NCBI RefSeq assembly: GCF_024643205.1
Contig: NZ_JAMKQJ010000005.1
Span: 1 to 64,000, forward strand
Direction of reading: 5' to 3'
Source: Parapedobacter tibetensis
Lineage (GTDB): Bacteria; Bacteroidota; Bacteroidia; Sphingobacteriales; Sphingobacteriaceae
DNA length: 64,000 nt
Notes under the pieces: generated by a model
The model's input: only the letters and a program-made list of their open reading frames with translations
Databases searched by the model: none
Told to the model about the DNA's origin: nothing
Shown: positions 54,031 through 62,640 of the stretch, piece by piece
How positions within the stretch are numbered: the first letter of the stretch is position 1
Layout of the letters: each line of letters starts with the position of its first letter
Made by a program: the position numbers and the translations under genes

Positions 54031-54360
54031 ATGGGACTTACAAGAACAGAGATTTTCACCCTTGAGCAAAACCAATTGGCGGTATTGCTTAAAGCGCTTG
54101 CGCATCCCGCGAGGATAGCCATCCTGCAACATATTATCGCGACCAAAAGTTGCGTCTGCGGTGACTTGGTGGAAGAATTGGGGTTGGCACAAGCCACCAT
54201 TTCCCAGCACCTTAGGGAGTTGAAAAATGTGGGGATTATTCAAGGCACCATCGAAGGAGTCAGCGTGTGCTATTGCATTAATGAGGAGGTTTGGGGAGTA
54301 TTGCAGGAGCAACTTAATAATTTCTTTAACGCCTACCGGGGTACTTCCGGCTGCTGTTAA
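54031..54360 (+). CDS. arsR: ArsR-family repressor
   Basis: 109 residues from ATG 54031. Winged helix: LLKALAHPARIAILQHIIAT, then SCVCGDLVEELGLAQATISQ. Cys41 and Cys43 in the recognition helix region form the As(III) sensor CxC. An extra CC occurs at the C-terminus (RGTSGCC). It represses its own operon through the palindrome just upstream, released by arsenite or antimonite. Confidence 0.93.
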   Translation: MGLTRTEIFTLEQNQLAVLLKALAHPARIAILQHIIATKSCVCGDLVEELGLAQATISQHLRELKNVGIIQGTIEGVSVCYCINEEVWGVLQEQLNNFFNAYRGTSGCC

Positions 54361-54412
54361 GGAAAGCAGAAGTTAATAATATTTACTCATGTAATAGCTA
54401 ATTATTCATCGT

Positions 54413-54426
54413 AAAATTGCAATATT
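54413..54426 (+). promoter_or_regulatory. Putative ArsR operator 2
   Basis: AAAATTGCAATATT, in context ATCGTAAAATTGCAATATTA, directly before ATG 54427. Sixteen of eighteen bases match operator 1 over the window starting CGTAA. The second site may reinforce repression or serve an internal promoter. Confidence 0.5.
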
Positions 54427-54993
54427 ATGAACAATATGGATTTAATGACTTGGGGCACGTTTAAAGAAAAACTAACGGCACATCCGTATATGGTGCTGCA
54501 ATTCCAGTATGCCGAGGGGCATTGGGTGGATGCTTCCTATCACATTACTGAAATCAAACAAGCGCCCATCACTTCTGTAGACTGCGGCGGGGTATTAAAC
54601 GCATGGACGGAAATCATCGTGCAACTTTGGGAGCCGGCGGGCAAAGAGCAAAGCCGTGCCATGGAAGTTAGCAAAGCCTTGGCTATTGTCGGCGTAGTCG
54701 AAAAGTCGCTACCACTCAACCCTTCCGCCATTGTAAAAATCGAATTTGGCAACTCGCAGTTTGATACTCGCCAAATGTTTCCGGGCGAATTCATCCAAGA
54801 AGGCGAAAACTTGGTGGTAAACCTCATTCCCGATGCCACGCAGTGCAAAGCCATAGGCAGGGGTGGCAGTTGCGGCACAACGGCAGCTGGCAAAGAATGC
54901 TGTGAAGACTCGGTAACGCAACCAAAAAAGAAAGTGGAAATGGTAAAGTTAGCCACGGTGGAAGTTTGCGAACCGGGTTCTGGATGCTGTTAA
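54427..54993 (+). CDS. DUF6428 protein with C-terminal Cys cluster
   Basis: 188 residues. The first 120 residues match DUF6428 (MTWGTFKEKLTAHPYMVLQF, VDCGGVLNAWTEIIVQLW), commonly found in Bacteroidota arsenic operons. The end is Cys-rich: GGSCGTTAAGKECCED, EVCEPGSGCC. It lies between arsR and arsC. The thiols could carry arsenite to Acr3; this is inference. Confidence 0.82.
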   Translation: MNNMDLMTWGTFKEKLTAHPYMVLQFQYAEGHWVDASYHITEIKQAPITSVDCGGVLNAWTEIIVQLWEPAGKEQSRAMEVSKALAIVGVVEKSLPLNPSAIVKIEFGNSQFDTRQMFPGEFIQEGENLVVNLIPDATQCKAIGRGGSCGTTAAGKECCEDSVTQPKKKVEMVKLATVEVCEPGSGCC

Positions 54994-55112
54994 ATGGAGT
55001 TATAAAATAAAATGGCGGAACTTGGGTGACGCTCGTAATATGGGTATATCATCAGTGAGCATCCGTTACATCTGTGTTATCCGTGTTCTATCAGCTCATA
55101 AATAGTAAATAA

Positions 55113-55550
55113 ATGAAGCGAATACTTGTTTTATGCACCGGCAACAGTTGCCGAAGCCAATTAGCAGAAGGGTACCTAAGGCACTTTGCCCAAGGCAAGG
55201 CCGAAGTGTACAGTGCCGGGATTGAAACCCATGGTGTGAATCCCAAAGCCGTCCAAGTGATGAAAGAGGATGGCATCGATATATCCGGCCATACGTCAAA
55301 CCACGTGGACGAATACAGCCACGTGGACTTTGACTATGTCATTACCGTTTGTGACAATGCGCGGGAAAGCTGTCCTTATTTTCCCACTAAGGCACTGAAG
55401 TTGCACCATAATTTTCCAGATCCAGCCAAAGCAACGGGTACACCTGAAGAAGTGATGGATCAATTCAGGTCGGTAAGGGACCAAATCAAGGACTACAGCC
55501 ATAGATTTATCCGAGAACACATCAATGGAGAAAGACATGTCAGCGACTAA
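55113..55550 (+). CDS. arsC: Thioredoxin-coupled arsenate reductase
   Basis: 145 residues, low-molecular-weight phosphatase fold. P loop CTGNSCRSQ with Cys8 and Arg14; relay cysteines Cys80 and Cys87 (VCDNARESCPYF); general acid Asp in NFPDPAKATG. This set of three cysteines is diagnostic of arsenate reductases rather than tyrosine phosphatases. It overlaps the acr3 gene, so arsenite is made and exported in one transcription unit. Confidence 0.95.
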   Translation: MKRILVLCTGNSCRSQLAEGYLRHFAQGKAEVYSAGIETHGVNPKAVQVMKEDGIDISGHTSNHVDEYSHVDFDYVITVCDNARESCPYFPTKALKLHHNFPDPAKATGTPEEVMDQFRSVRDQIKDYSHRFIREHINGERHVSD

Positions 55551-56625
55551 CTGCGCACCCGCTGTTGGACGCAGGAAACTGGGTTTCTTGGATCGCTACC
55601 TCACCCTTTGGATTTTTTTAGCCATGGCGATCGGGGTAGGGTTGGGGTATTTCGTCCCGTCCAGTTCGGCATTTATTAACACTTATAGCAGTGGAACCAC
55701 CAATATTCCTTTAGCCATTGGCCTCATCTTGATGATGTACCCCCCTTTAGCTAAGGTAAAATACGAACAGTTGGGCAAGGTGTTTAAAGATACCAAGATA
55801 CTCAGCGTATCCCTTTTGCTTAATTGGGTCATTGGTCCGGTTTTGATGTTTATATTAGCCATTGTCTTTTTGCATGATTATCCAGAATATATGGTTGGCG
55901 TCATCCTGATTGGGTTAGCGCGCTGTATAGCCATGGTCGTGGTATGGAACGAGTTGGCCGAAGGCAATCGGGAATATGCAGCGGGGTTGATTGCGTTAAA
56001 TAGCATCTTTCAAGTGTTGTTGTATAGTATATTTGCCTTCTTTTTCATCACGGTACTGCCCCCATTGTTCGGCATCCGAGGAGCCGAGGTGGATATCACG
56101 ATTGGCGAGATTGCCAAAAGCGTTGGCATTTATTTGGGTATCCCCTTCCTGATGGGTGTGCTGAGCCGGTATGCCTTGATTGCGCTGAAAGGGGAGGAGT
56201 GGTTCAATAAACGGTTTGTACCCTTTATTTCGCCCATCACGCTGATTGCCTTATTGTTTACCATCGTGGTGATGTTTAGCTTGAAAGGCGAACTTATCGT
56301 GCGGATTCCGATGGACGTGGTGCGGATCGCTATCCCCTTGGTCATTTATTTCGCGTTTATGTTTGTGTTCAGCTTCCTCATCGGTAAGCGCCTAGGAGCG
56401 GATTATTCCAAGAATACGGCCATAGCTTTCACCGCCACGGGCAATAATTTTGAGTTAGCCATAGCCGTAGCCATCGGCGTGTTTGGCATCAATAGCGGAC
56501 AGGCGTTTGCTGGCGTGATCGGGCCGTTGGTCGAGGTACCTGCGCTCATCGCGCTGGTTAACCTGGCTTTTTGGTTCCGGAATAAATACTATGGCGAGGG
56601 TGCCTCCGCAACGGCAGCGTCCTGA
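55537..56625 (+). CDS. acr3: Acr3-type arsenite efflux permease
   Basis: 362 residues from ATG 55537 (MSATNCAPAVGRRKLGFLDR), overlapping arsC by 14 nt; ATG 55525 is also possible. Ten transmembrane segments; LTLWIFLAMAIGVGLGYFVP, the Acr3 motif GLARCIAMVVVWNELA with the essential Cys, and FTATGNNFELAIAVAIGVFG. It exports As(III) using proton motive force. sigZ follows 41 nt after the stop. Confidence 0.95.
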   Translation: MSATNCAPAVGRRKLGFLDRYLTLWIFLAMAIGVGLGYFVPSSSAFINTYSSGTTNIPLAIGLILMMYPPLAKVKYEQLGKVFKDTKILSVSLLLNWVIGPVLMFILAIVFLHDYPEYMVGVILIGLARCIAMVVVWNELAEGNREYAAGLIALNSIFQVLLYSIFAFFFITVLPPLFGIRGAEVDITIGEIAKSVGIYLGIPFLMGVLSRYALIALKGEEWFNKRFVPFISPITLIALLFTIVVMFSLKGELIVRIPMDVVRIAIPLVIYFAFMFVFSFLIGKRLGADYSKNTAIAFTATGNNFELAIAVAIGVFGINSGQAFAGVIGPLVEVPALIALVNLAFWFRNKYYGEGASATAAS

Positions 56626-56666
56626 TGCGGATACCGCCTTGCCATAATCATCATAATCGGTTTACG

Positions 56667-57275
56667 ATGAACAAACAAAGGGAAGCGTGTTGCGATATCA
56701 ACGAGGTCGTCAATGAGCACTATGGCGCCCTCCAGGGCTATGCCCTTAAGAAAGTGGGGGATGGGCCCACGGCCGAAGATATTGTGCAGGAGGTGATGTA
56801 CCGGGCTGCCAAAGTGCATGCCGAGGGAGCGGAGGTGAGTAACCCCAAAGCATGGCTCTACCAAACTACACGCCATGTCATTGCCGACCATTTCCGAAAC
56901 AAAGCGCGGGGCGCCCAGATTACATTGGAAATCACCGATTTGGAGCAACATGCCGACGAGGGAACGGATTTGAAACTGAGTGACGGCATGGTGCACCTGA
57001 TTAAGCTACTACCTGAGGAATATGCCATGCCCTTGCATTGGAGCGATATCGACAATATTCCCCAGCGCGAAATCGCACGCAGACTCGGCATCGGCCTTTC
57101 TGCCGCGAAGATGCGCATCCATCGCGCCCGCAAAAAACTCCACGGTATTTTTATGGCATGCTGCGATATTGTATATGATCGTTACGGCAGTGTCGTAGAC
57201 TGCACCATCAAAGACAGCTGCGAGCCGTTGCTGCGTATCGAAGCCGAGCTGCACCGGCGGGCCGGCGGTTGGTAG
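56667..57275 (+). CDS. sigZ: SigZ-like ECF sigma factor with Cys-rich tail
   Basis: 202 residues from ATG 56667 (MNKQREACCDINEVV). Sigma region 2 around 15-75 (YALKKVGDGPTAEDIVQEVM), region 4 around 120-165 (IPQREIARRLGIGLSAAKMR). The C-terminus has CCDIVYDRYGSVVDCTIKDS and more Cys, a feature of SigZ proteins and likely a metal- or arsenic-sensing part without separate anti-sigma factor. Position at the end of the arsenic operon supports that role. A 96-nt copy of its 3' part lies at 58202. Confidence 0.85.
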   Translation: MNKQREACCDINEVVNEHYGALQGYALKKVGDGPTAEDIVQEVMYRAAKVHAEGAEVSNPKAWLYQTTRHVIADHFRNKARGAQITLEITDLEQHADEGTDLKLSDGMVHLIKLLPEEYAMPLHWSDIDNIPQREIARRLGIGLSAAKMRIHRARKKLHGIFMACCDIVYDRYGSVVDCTIKDSCEPLLRIEAELHRRAGGW

Positions 57276-57534
57276 GCTGTTTTCCCAATGATATGTCTTT
57301 TTCCACTTTTCTCCGACTTCTTAGGTGAATTATCGATTCTTAATATGGCTTAAAGTTTTTAAACTTTTCGACTTCGTCTGAATTTATGGTGCGGTTACTG
57401 CCAGCAAGAAAATCTTATTTCTGCAAGGCCTGCCAGCTACCCTGACTTTGGCAGCTTTATTGTTCGGAAAACGAGGAAGTCGGGGGTTTATTCTGGTAAG
57501 TGCGGCAACTGGAAAAGCCATTTGGAAATGTTAT

Positions 57535-57576
57535 TGTACAACTTGTTGTACATTAAAAGAATGTTTGGTATATTTG
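57535..57576 (+). promoter_or_regulatory. YefM-type operator overlapping the -33 element of a leaderless promoter
   Basis: Inverted repeat TGTACAA-CTTG-TTGTACA (57535-57552) contains the TGTACA core recognised by YefM antitoxins. TATATTTG (57569-57576) is a perfect -7 box with a GTTG -33 element inside the operator at 20-nt spacing. The ATG is 4 nt after the box, so the transcript should be nearly leaderless. Confidence 0.7.
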
Positions 57577-57580
57577 CAGT

Positions 57581-57829
57581 ATGATTACGACATATTCAGA
57601 TTTCAGGCAAAAATTAAAAACCTATTTGGACCAAGTGTTTAAAAGTAACAGTCCATTACATATTACACGCACCAAAGGGGAAAATATCGTGGTTCTTTCA
57701 GAATCGGATTACGAAAGCATCATGGAGACGTTTTACTTGTTGAGATCCCCTAAAAATGCGGAAAGACTTCAACGAGCGGTAACACAATATCAGCAAGGAA
57801 AAGGGGAAGTCAAAGCGCTTATTGAATAA
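57581..57829 (+). CDS. YefM/Phd-family antitoxin
   Basis: 82 residues. YSDFRQKLKTYLDQVFKSNS, PLHITRTKGENIVVLSESDY and SIMETFYLLRSPKNAERL match YefM. It binds the TGTACA operator just upstream and neutralises the YoeB-type toxin, whose gene overlaps its stop by 1 nt (TAATG). Confidence 0.93.
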   Translation: MITTYSDFRQKLKTYLDQVFKSNSPLHITRTKGENIVVLSESDYESIMETFYLLRSPKNAERLQRAVTQYQQGKGEVKALIE

Positions 57830-58083
57830 TGAAGGTCATTTTCATGAATGATGCGTGGGACGATTACCTGCACTGGCAGCAAGTTGATAAATCCATATTG
57901 AAAAAGATCAATGGGCTCATTAAAGAGATTTTCAGGACGCCATTTGAAGGAACAGGAAAGCCTGAAGCGCTCAGGGAGAATTTAGCAGGATTTTGGTCCA
58001 GGCGAATAAACTTGGAACATCGTTTAGTGTACAAAGTGGAACAGGAAGCGGTTGTCATCCTTCAATGTAGATATCACTATTGA
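57829..58083 (+). CDS. YoeB-family toxin
   Basis: 84 residues. MNDAWDDYLHWQQVDKSILK, GTGKPEALRENLAGFWSRRI, NLEHRLVYKVE and final LQCRYHY; the last HY includes the catalytic His/Tyr. mRNA interferase acting at the ribosome. Complete and coupled to the antitoxin. Confidence 0.94.
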   Translation: MKVIFMNDAWDDYLHWQQVDKSILKKINGLIKEIFRTPFEGTGKPEALRENLAGFWSRRINLEHRLVYKVEQEAVVILQCRYHY

Positions 58084-58117
58084 GCATAATTGTTCTTTGC
58101 CGTTCTTGATCCGTTAA

Positions 58118-58297
58118 ATGGGCGACGGCATCACTGAACTTAGGGTCGGTAGGCTTTTGATGATCATCGTAATATGCTGCTGTATGGCACCCTCCGTGGC
58201 ACATCGGCCTTTCTGCCGCGAAGATGCGCATTCAGCGCGCCCGCAAGAAACTCCACGGTATTTTTGTGGCATGATGAGATATTGTGTACGATCGTTA
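58118..58297. pseudogene. Mosaic of copied gene pieces (sensor-kinase leader + sigZ 3' part)
   Basis: 58153-58189 is identical over 37 nt to 61181-61217, the lipoprotein signal of the sensor kinase. 58202-58297 matches 57089-57184 of sigZ over 96 nt with a few differences. The first bases (encoding GDGITELRV) resemble a HigB-toxin segment. The pieces are joined head to tail and cannot encode a working protein. Confidence 0.75.
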
Positions 58298-58298
58298 G

Positions 58299-58883
58299 CT
58301 AAAACTTCCATCCAACGGTAACTGATGGACTGGGATGGACGCTTCGCAGCCGATAGGTCGCTGGTCCTACGACTTGCCTATCGGGCCGGAAAATCAAAAA
58401 ATTGACCGCAACTTTAGGCATGATATAGAAGTGATTCTCCTTAAGTGGGAACCAGAGATAACCGATGCAGGGTGATAGGAAGCCGTTCAGGTCCCTTTGT
58501 TCAGTTTGCTGATAGCTTACCCTAAACTGTTCGATGCCGCCACTGAATTCGGCAAAGAAGCCTTTGTAATCTGAAGAAAAATGGCGTCTAGCCAGCAAGC
58601 TTGCCACCCAACTAAGCCGGGTGTCCACCTGATCCAGGTTTTCCCCATCAAAGACAAGACCCTTCCCCGTGCCAGTAATCCGTTGGCCAGTAATGGATAC
58701 GCCATATGACATCAGGTTATTTGACGGATAGTAGAATACTTTGAAATCGTAGCCGCGCTGGAAGAAGTTGGTGATGCGGGCTTCGATAGAAAAGGCAGGT
58801 TGGGCAGGCGTTTCGCTTTGAGCAGCTAGTTTGGAAAAACTGCCCATGATTGCAATCAGGATAAGTATTTTTTTTGTCACCAT
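58299..58883 (-). CDS. Outer membrane beta-barrel protein, unknown function
   Basis: 194 residues with signal peptide (ends KLAAQ). The body is amphipathic beta (FKVFYYPSNNLMSYGVSITG, LSWVASLLARRHF, GFFAEFSGGIEQFRVSYQQ) and ends VTVGWKF, a terminal Phe typical of outer membrane barrels. Resembles small DUF3575-like proteins without certainty. The Crp-type gene upstream on the same strand (59 nt) may regulate it. Confidence 0.72.
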   Translation of the reverse strand: MVTKKILILIAIMGSFSKLAAQSETPAQPAFSIEARITNFFQRGYDFKVFYYPSNNLMSYGVSITGQRITGTGKGLVFDGENLDQVDTRLSWVASLLARRHFSSDYKGFFAEFSGGIEQFRVSYQQTEQRDLNGFLSPCIGYLWFPLKENHFYIMPKVAVNFLIFRPDRQVVGPATYRLRSVHPSPSVTVGWKF

Positions 58884-58942
58884 AATCTTTGATATCTGGC
58901 TACAAAACTAGGCACGTTAATCACGCGAAATCTTCACATATG

Positions 58943-59515
58943 TTAAGAAAGTTTCAGCAACTTCTTTTTTATCCTGCTGAGGCTCTGCGATGCGATCCCC
59001 AAATAGGTGGATAGCTCGTATTGGGGGATTGCCTGTAATATGTATGGGCTCTCCCTGATCAATTTTTCGTAGTATGCCTCAGCGCTAAGGCTCAGCAAGT
59101 CATTTATCCGTGCCTGACATTTGATTAATGTGTTTTGGAGAATTTGTCTAAACAGGCCCTCCAATACGGGATGCTTATCCATGAGCGCCATCAATGCGTT
59201 GTATCCAATGGCATGGATTTCCGCATGTTTGGTAGCCCTTAGCATGTCTTTGCTTGGCTCCCTCGTCGTGAAACTCTCCATGACCGTAATAAAATCATTC
59301 TCTTTGGCGATGTGGCGGGTGAATAATTGACCGTTGATTTCGCTGGTCAACACGACAAATCCACTGTCAATGAAGAATATCTTATTGGCTACCCTCCCTT
59401 TTGGAAGTAAAATATCACTTCGCTTGCTTACGGGTTTGAATTTAGATGCCACGTCATTTGCTACATCATCACCGATATGGCCTGATTTCAGAACACGATA
59501 TATCTTCTCATTCAT
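58943..59515 (-). CDS. Crp/Fnr-family regulator
   Basis: 190 residues. Effector domain with ILLPKGRVANKIFFIDSGFV and a C-terminal helix-turn-helix reading YELSTYLGIASQSLSRIKKK. No Cys cluster for Fe-S. Likely regulator of the adjacent outer membrane protein gene, by position. Confidence 0.85.
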   Translation of the reverse strand: MNEKIYRVLKSGHIGDDVANDVASKFKPVSKRSDILLPKGRVANKIFFIDSGFVVLTSEINGQLFTRHIAKENDFITVMESFTTREPSKDMLRATKHAEIHAIGYNALMALMDKHPVLEGLFRQILQNTLIKCQARINDLLSLSAEAYYEKLIRESPYILQAIPQYELSTYLGIASQSLSRIKKKLLKLS

Positions 59516-59676
59516 GATTGGAAGTGGTATTGTTGCCTTTGCTCACAGTAAAGTTAAAAATTGTTACGTGTTCCGAAACCCTAGTTAATCGAAGGATGTG
59601 GCGGTATCACGGGTAAAGATATTGGCAATTTGTCATTTTCCAACAGTCTATTCCAAGTTCATCCCCGTTGGGTGGG

Positions 59677-60537
59677 TTACTTGTCGGTGTTGAGCTTCTT
59701 ATGCCATTCGAGATAGCGGTCTTTGTCCAGCGGAAAGCCGTTCGGCCATTTCCCGAATACATCAACGTAAGCCACTACAGCGTCACTGGGCAATTCCTTG
59801 TCGACCTGTTTGAAATAATCTTCTAGATTCGGGGCGCTCGTAATGCCAAGTTTGTGGTCATTTTCATTGGCATAATATGGTGCCAAATCTTTTGTCTCGC
59901 CTGCTTGGTAGGCGCTGCAATACCCGATAAACTCCAAAACCTCATAATCTACGTATTCCCAATGAAAGTCGGTTTTGTGCAAAGCCTGAAAGAGATAACG
60001 CATTAGTGGAATGAGATTGGCTTCGATGATCAAGATGCGCTTTTCCCATGGGATAAAAGGGAGGTGATATGGCCTCTCGGTGGTGATTCCTTTATCTCGT
60101 GCTACAATCTCCGCGGCCGAATGGGCTACAGGGGGATTGACTTCATAAAAAAATGTGTCATTCTCACGGTTGAATTTTCCGCTGTGACATATGGCGCTAA
60201 GCGCATCAACAAACAAGCTACATAACTCCTTTTCAGGATAGAATGGTTTAGGTTCGTGTGTAAAGGCGAAATTTTTGAATAATGTTTCTAAGTCTACAGC
60301 ATCGGAGTATTGGTGTTTCAGTACCCCAAATCGTTGTTCATATTGTGTTTTGGCTAATTTGCTGAGCAATGTCCGCAATAGCTCTTCTTCTGGACTAAAG
60401 TGGAACAGCGGGTAATACGGGCCTTGTTCCCAACCATCCGGAGCCACATCTGCCAGCACGCGCGGCAACTGATCGAATACTTCATTAAATAGTTGGATGA
60501 TGGTTTTGCGCGGAAGATATTTTAAGTTGTCAATCAT
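59677..60537 (-). CDS. Conserved protein of unknown function
   Basis: 286 residues, cytoplasmic, acidic-aromatic composition (GWEQGPYYPLFHFSPEEELL, WEYVDYEVLEFIGYCSAYQA). I do not recognise the family. It has no membrane segments and no signal peptide. It may be a DUF family enzyme. It stands alone between the Crp-type gene and repeat island C. Confidence 0.7.
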   Translation of the reverse strand: MIDNLKYLPRKTIIQLFNEVFDQLPRVLADVAPDGWEQGPYYPLFHFSPEEELLRTLLSKLAKTQYEQRFGVLKHQYSDAVDLETLFKNFAFTHEPKPFYPEKELCSLFVDALSAICHSGKFNRENDTFFYEVNPPVAHSAAEIVARDKGITTERPYHLPFIPWEKRILIIEANLIPLMRYLFQALHKTDFHWEYVDYEVLEFIGYCSAYQAGETKDLAPYYANENDHKLGITSAPNLEDYFKQVDKELPSDAVVAYVDVFGKWPNGFPLDKDRYLEWHKKLNTDK

Positions 60538-60659
60538 AGGAGGTTATTTGTTGTAAACATGGCTGCTAAATATACTTTCTATCGCTAAGAACTCCAAATT
60601 TTTGTTGAAATTGTCCGTTAGGCAAGCTTATCGACACCGCGTTACGGAGCGGAGGGAAC

Positions 60660-60880
60660 ACCATGCCATCCGGAAGCACTTACCGAAGGACAAGAAGTAT
60701 CACCGTCCGGTCCGACGGTATCACCGTTAGCTCCGGAAGGTCTGCCATCGCGGACAGCCTGTACAGCGGCTCGGCCAACCGGAGTGCAGCAGGTAGACCC
60801 GATGGGCCGAAAGGTTCACCAGATGAACCGGAAGGTATACCGGATTGGGCTGACCGGCGCTGCATTCTTCAACGGTTGCA
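60660..60880. repeat. Degenerate 21-nt-period tandem repeats (C)
   Basis: Units line up at 21-nt spacing: AAGTATCACCGTCCGGTCCG, CGGTATCACCGTTAGCTCCG, CGATGGGCCGAAAGGTTCAC, AGATGAACCGGAAGGTATAC. About ten units, more GC-rich than in island B. Frames on both strands remain open for the same reason as in the other islands; none is called as a gene. Confidence 0.6.
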
Positions 60881-61154
60881 TGGCAACGAAGATACGGAAT
60901 TATAGAGTATACGTAATTGAAAGCAATATCATCCGGGACAGGGTAAACGTTCGCTGGTCCGTAATTGACAACTGGGATGTGTTGGTCGCGCAAATCAAGC
61001 TGGCAGACCTCTATATACAAACTGGCTGCCTTCCGCCCAACAATTGCTGGGGAGTAGCTGTGAAGGACTTGATTCATTGCCCAGCGAAAATTTTGAAGTT
61101 TAAATTATTTTGTACCTTAGGGTCGGCAGAAACAGTTCAAGGGATGCCGTATCA

Positions 61155-62189
61155 ATGAAAAACAAATTTCTTTATTATCCGCTTTTGATGATCATCGTAA
61201 TATGCTGCTGTATGGCAGCATGCCAGCGGCGGCCTGTACAATCCAAAGTGAGGATGGATCATGTATTGCCGCTGTATGAAAATGGAAATTCTCGTCAGGA
61301 TCACCTTGCGGAATTACCATCGCAAAACAGGCAGCATGTGATTCTCTTGATCATCGGCATTGTTGCGCTGCTATTGGTGTTGAGTATTGTCTACCTTATT
61401 TACAGCAATTGGCAACGATCGAGACAAAGCATCAAACGGCTGACGGCCTTGAATAAAAGCATCAGTGAAAAGAATGAAAAACTCCAATTGGCCTTGTTAG
61501 CTTTACAGGATAGCCAACAAGACAATACCCGTATTATAGCCATGGTGGCCCACGACTTAAGGACTCCTGCGGCGAATGTCCAAATGAGCGTAGATATGCT
61601 GAAGCAAAGTAACGGACTACTATCGACTGATGATCGGGACTACCTTGAAATCATCAGTAAATCCACAACGCAAACGTTGAACCTGATTCAGGAGCTGATG
61701 CATAGTTATGAGAAAGATACATCGAACAGTAAAGATGCGATCGATTTGGAAACCATGGTGCATGATTGTGTCGAGCTTATGCAATTGTGGGCTAATGATA
61801 AGCAGCAAACTATTACGGTGAACACCGTGCCGATCATTTTTAGCGGTAGTCGGGAAAAGATTTGGCGGGTCATCAGTAACTTGATAATCAATGCCATTAA
61901 GTTTACCCCCCGCCATGGCCATATCCAAGTGAGGTTGGAACAGAAGGAGCATGAAGCAATCATCCAGGTGCAAGACAATGGGATCGGTATCCCCCTGGAA
62001 TTCCAGGACAAGCTTTTCGAAATGGGGAAGGTCACCAGGCGCCAAGGTACCGAGGGGGAACAGTCCACGGGATTCGGCCTTGCTATAGTCAAACAGATCA
62101 TACTAGCCTACCACGGAAAAATTTATGTTAATAGTTTACCCAACCAAGGCACCACGTTCCATGTGCATTTACCCATTATAAATAAATAG
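61155..62189 (+). CDS. Lipoprotein sensor histidine kinase
   Basis: 344 residues from ATG 61155, which begins a lipoprotein-type signal (MIIVICCCMAACQRR). A transmembrane segment at about 73-93 (VILLIIGIVALLLVLSIVYL), a short coiled coil, then HisKA with MVAHDLRTPAANVQ, N box NLIINAIKFTP, DNGIGIP and GFGLAIV. An anchored periplasmic part of only about 35 residues and no separate sensor domain. No response regulator is adjacent, so it is an orphan kinase. Confidence 0.9.
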   Translation: MKNKFLYYPLLMIIVICCCMAACQRRPVQSKVRMDHVLPLYENGNSRQDHLAELPSQNRQHVILLIIGIVALLLVLSIVYLIYSNWQRSRQSIKRLTALNKSISEKNEKLQLALLALQDSQQDNTRIIAMVAHDLRTPAANVQMSVDMLKQSNGLLSTDDRDYLEIISKSTTQTLNLIQELMHSYEKDTSNSKDAIDLETMVHDCVELMQLWANDKQQTITVNTVPIIFSGSREKIWRVISNLIINAIKFTPRHGHIQVRLEQKEHEAIIQVQDNGIGIPLEFQDKLFEMGKVTRRQGTEGEQSTGFGLAIVKQIILAYHGKIYVNSLPNQGTTFHVHLPIINK

Positions 62190-62297
62190 GATTGTATCCT
62201 TGAAGATTCCCGGATTTGTTGACGATATGTTAATCGCGGCTTAATGGCAGGATAACAGGGTCGGACTATCTTTGCCATTGCAAATGCAAAGGTTTTA

Positions 62298-62550
62298 TCA
62301 TTTTGTTAGGCTATCCATAAGTATGTCTATTTTCTATGGAATGGATGAGCAAACAGAACGATTTTAAATAGCATTCATTTTGTTAGGTTTTACCCGTTTC
62401 GTGTTTGTTTTAATAGGCCGGGTAGAGCAAACAAAATGAATTTTAAAAAGCATTCATTTTGTTAGGTTTATCCATAAACGTGTCTGTTTTCTATGGCATG
62501 GATGAGCAAACAAAATGAATTTTAAAAAGCATTCATTTTGTTAGGTTTGG
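62298..62550. repeat. Three and a half tandem hairpin repeats of 76-80 nt
   Basis: TCATTTTGTTAGG-type starts recur at about 62299, 62375, 62455 and 62534. Each unit is itself an inverted repeat: ATTCATTTTGTT..ATCCAT pairs with ATGGAT..AACAAAATGAAT. Copies C and D are nearly identical at their start. The array lies between the kinase and aquaporin genes and just before a terminator. Confidence 0.75.
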
Positions 62551-62558
62551 TTAAATGG

Positions 62559-62590
62559 AAAGGCTCCGCTGTGAAGCGTGGCCTTTTTTT
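62559..62590 (+). terminator. Rho-independent terminator
   Basis: AAAGGCtCCGC pairs with GCGtGGCCTTT with one mismatch and a T tract of seven follows. It separates the hairpin repeat array from the aquaporin promoter. Confidence 0.7.
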
Positions 62591-62640
62591 GTGGATATTT
62601 TGTAGTGATAAAATTAATGTTGTTTTTAAAAGAAAGATGC

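Noticed and set aside
60784..61158. Open frame running from repeat island C towards the kinase
   Set aside because: It begins within the repeats, has no domain, and its end lies at the kinase start.
62298..62550. CRISPR array
   Set aside because: Repeats are adjacent hairpins of 76-80 nt with no unique spacers, and no cas gene is near.
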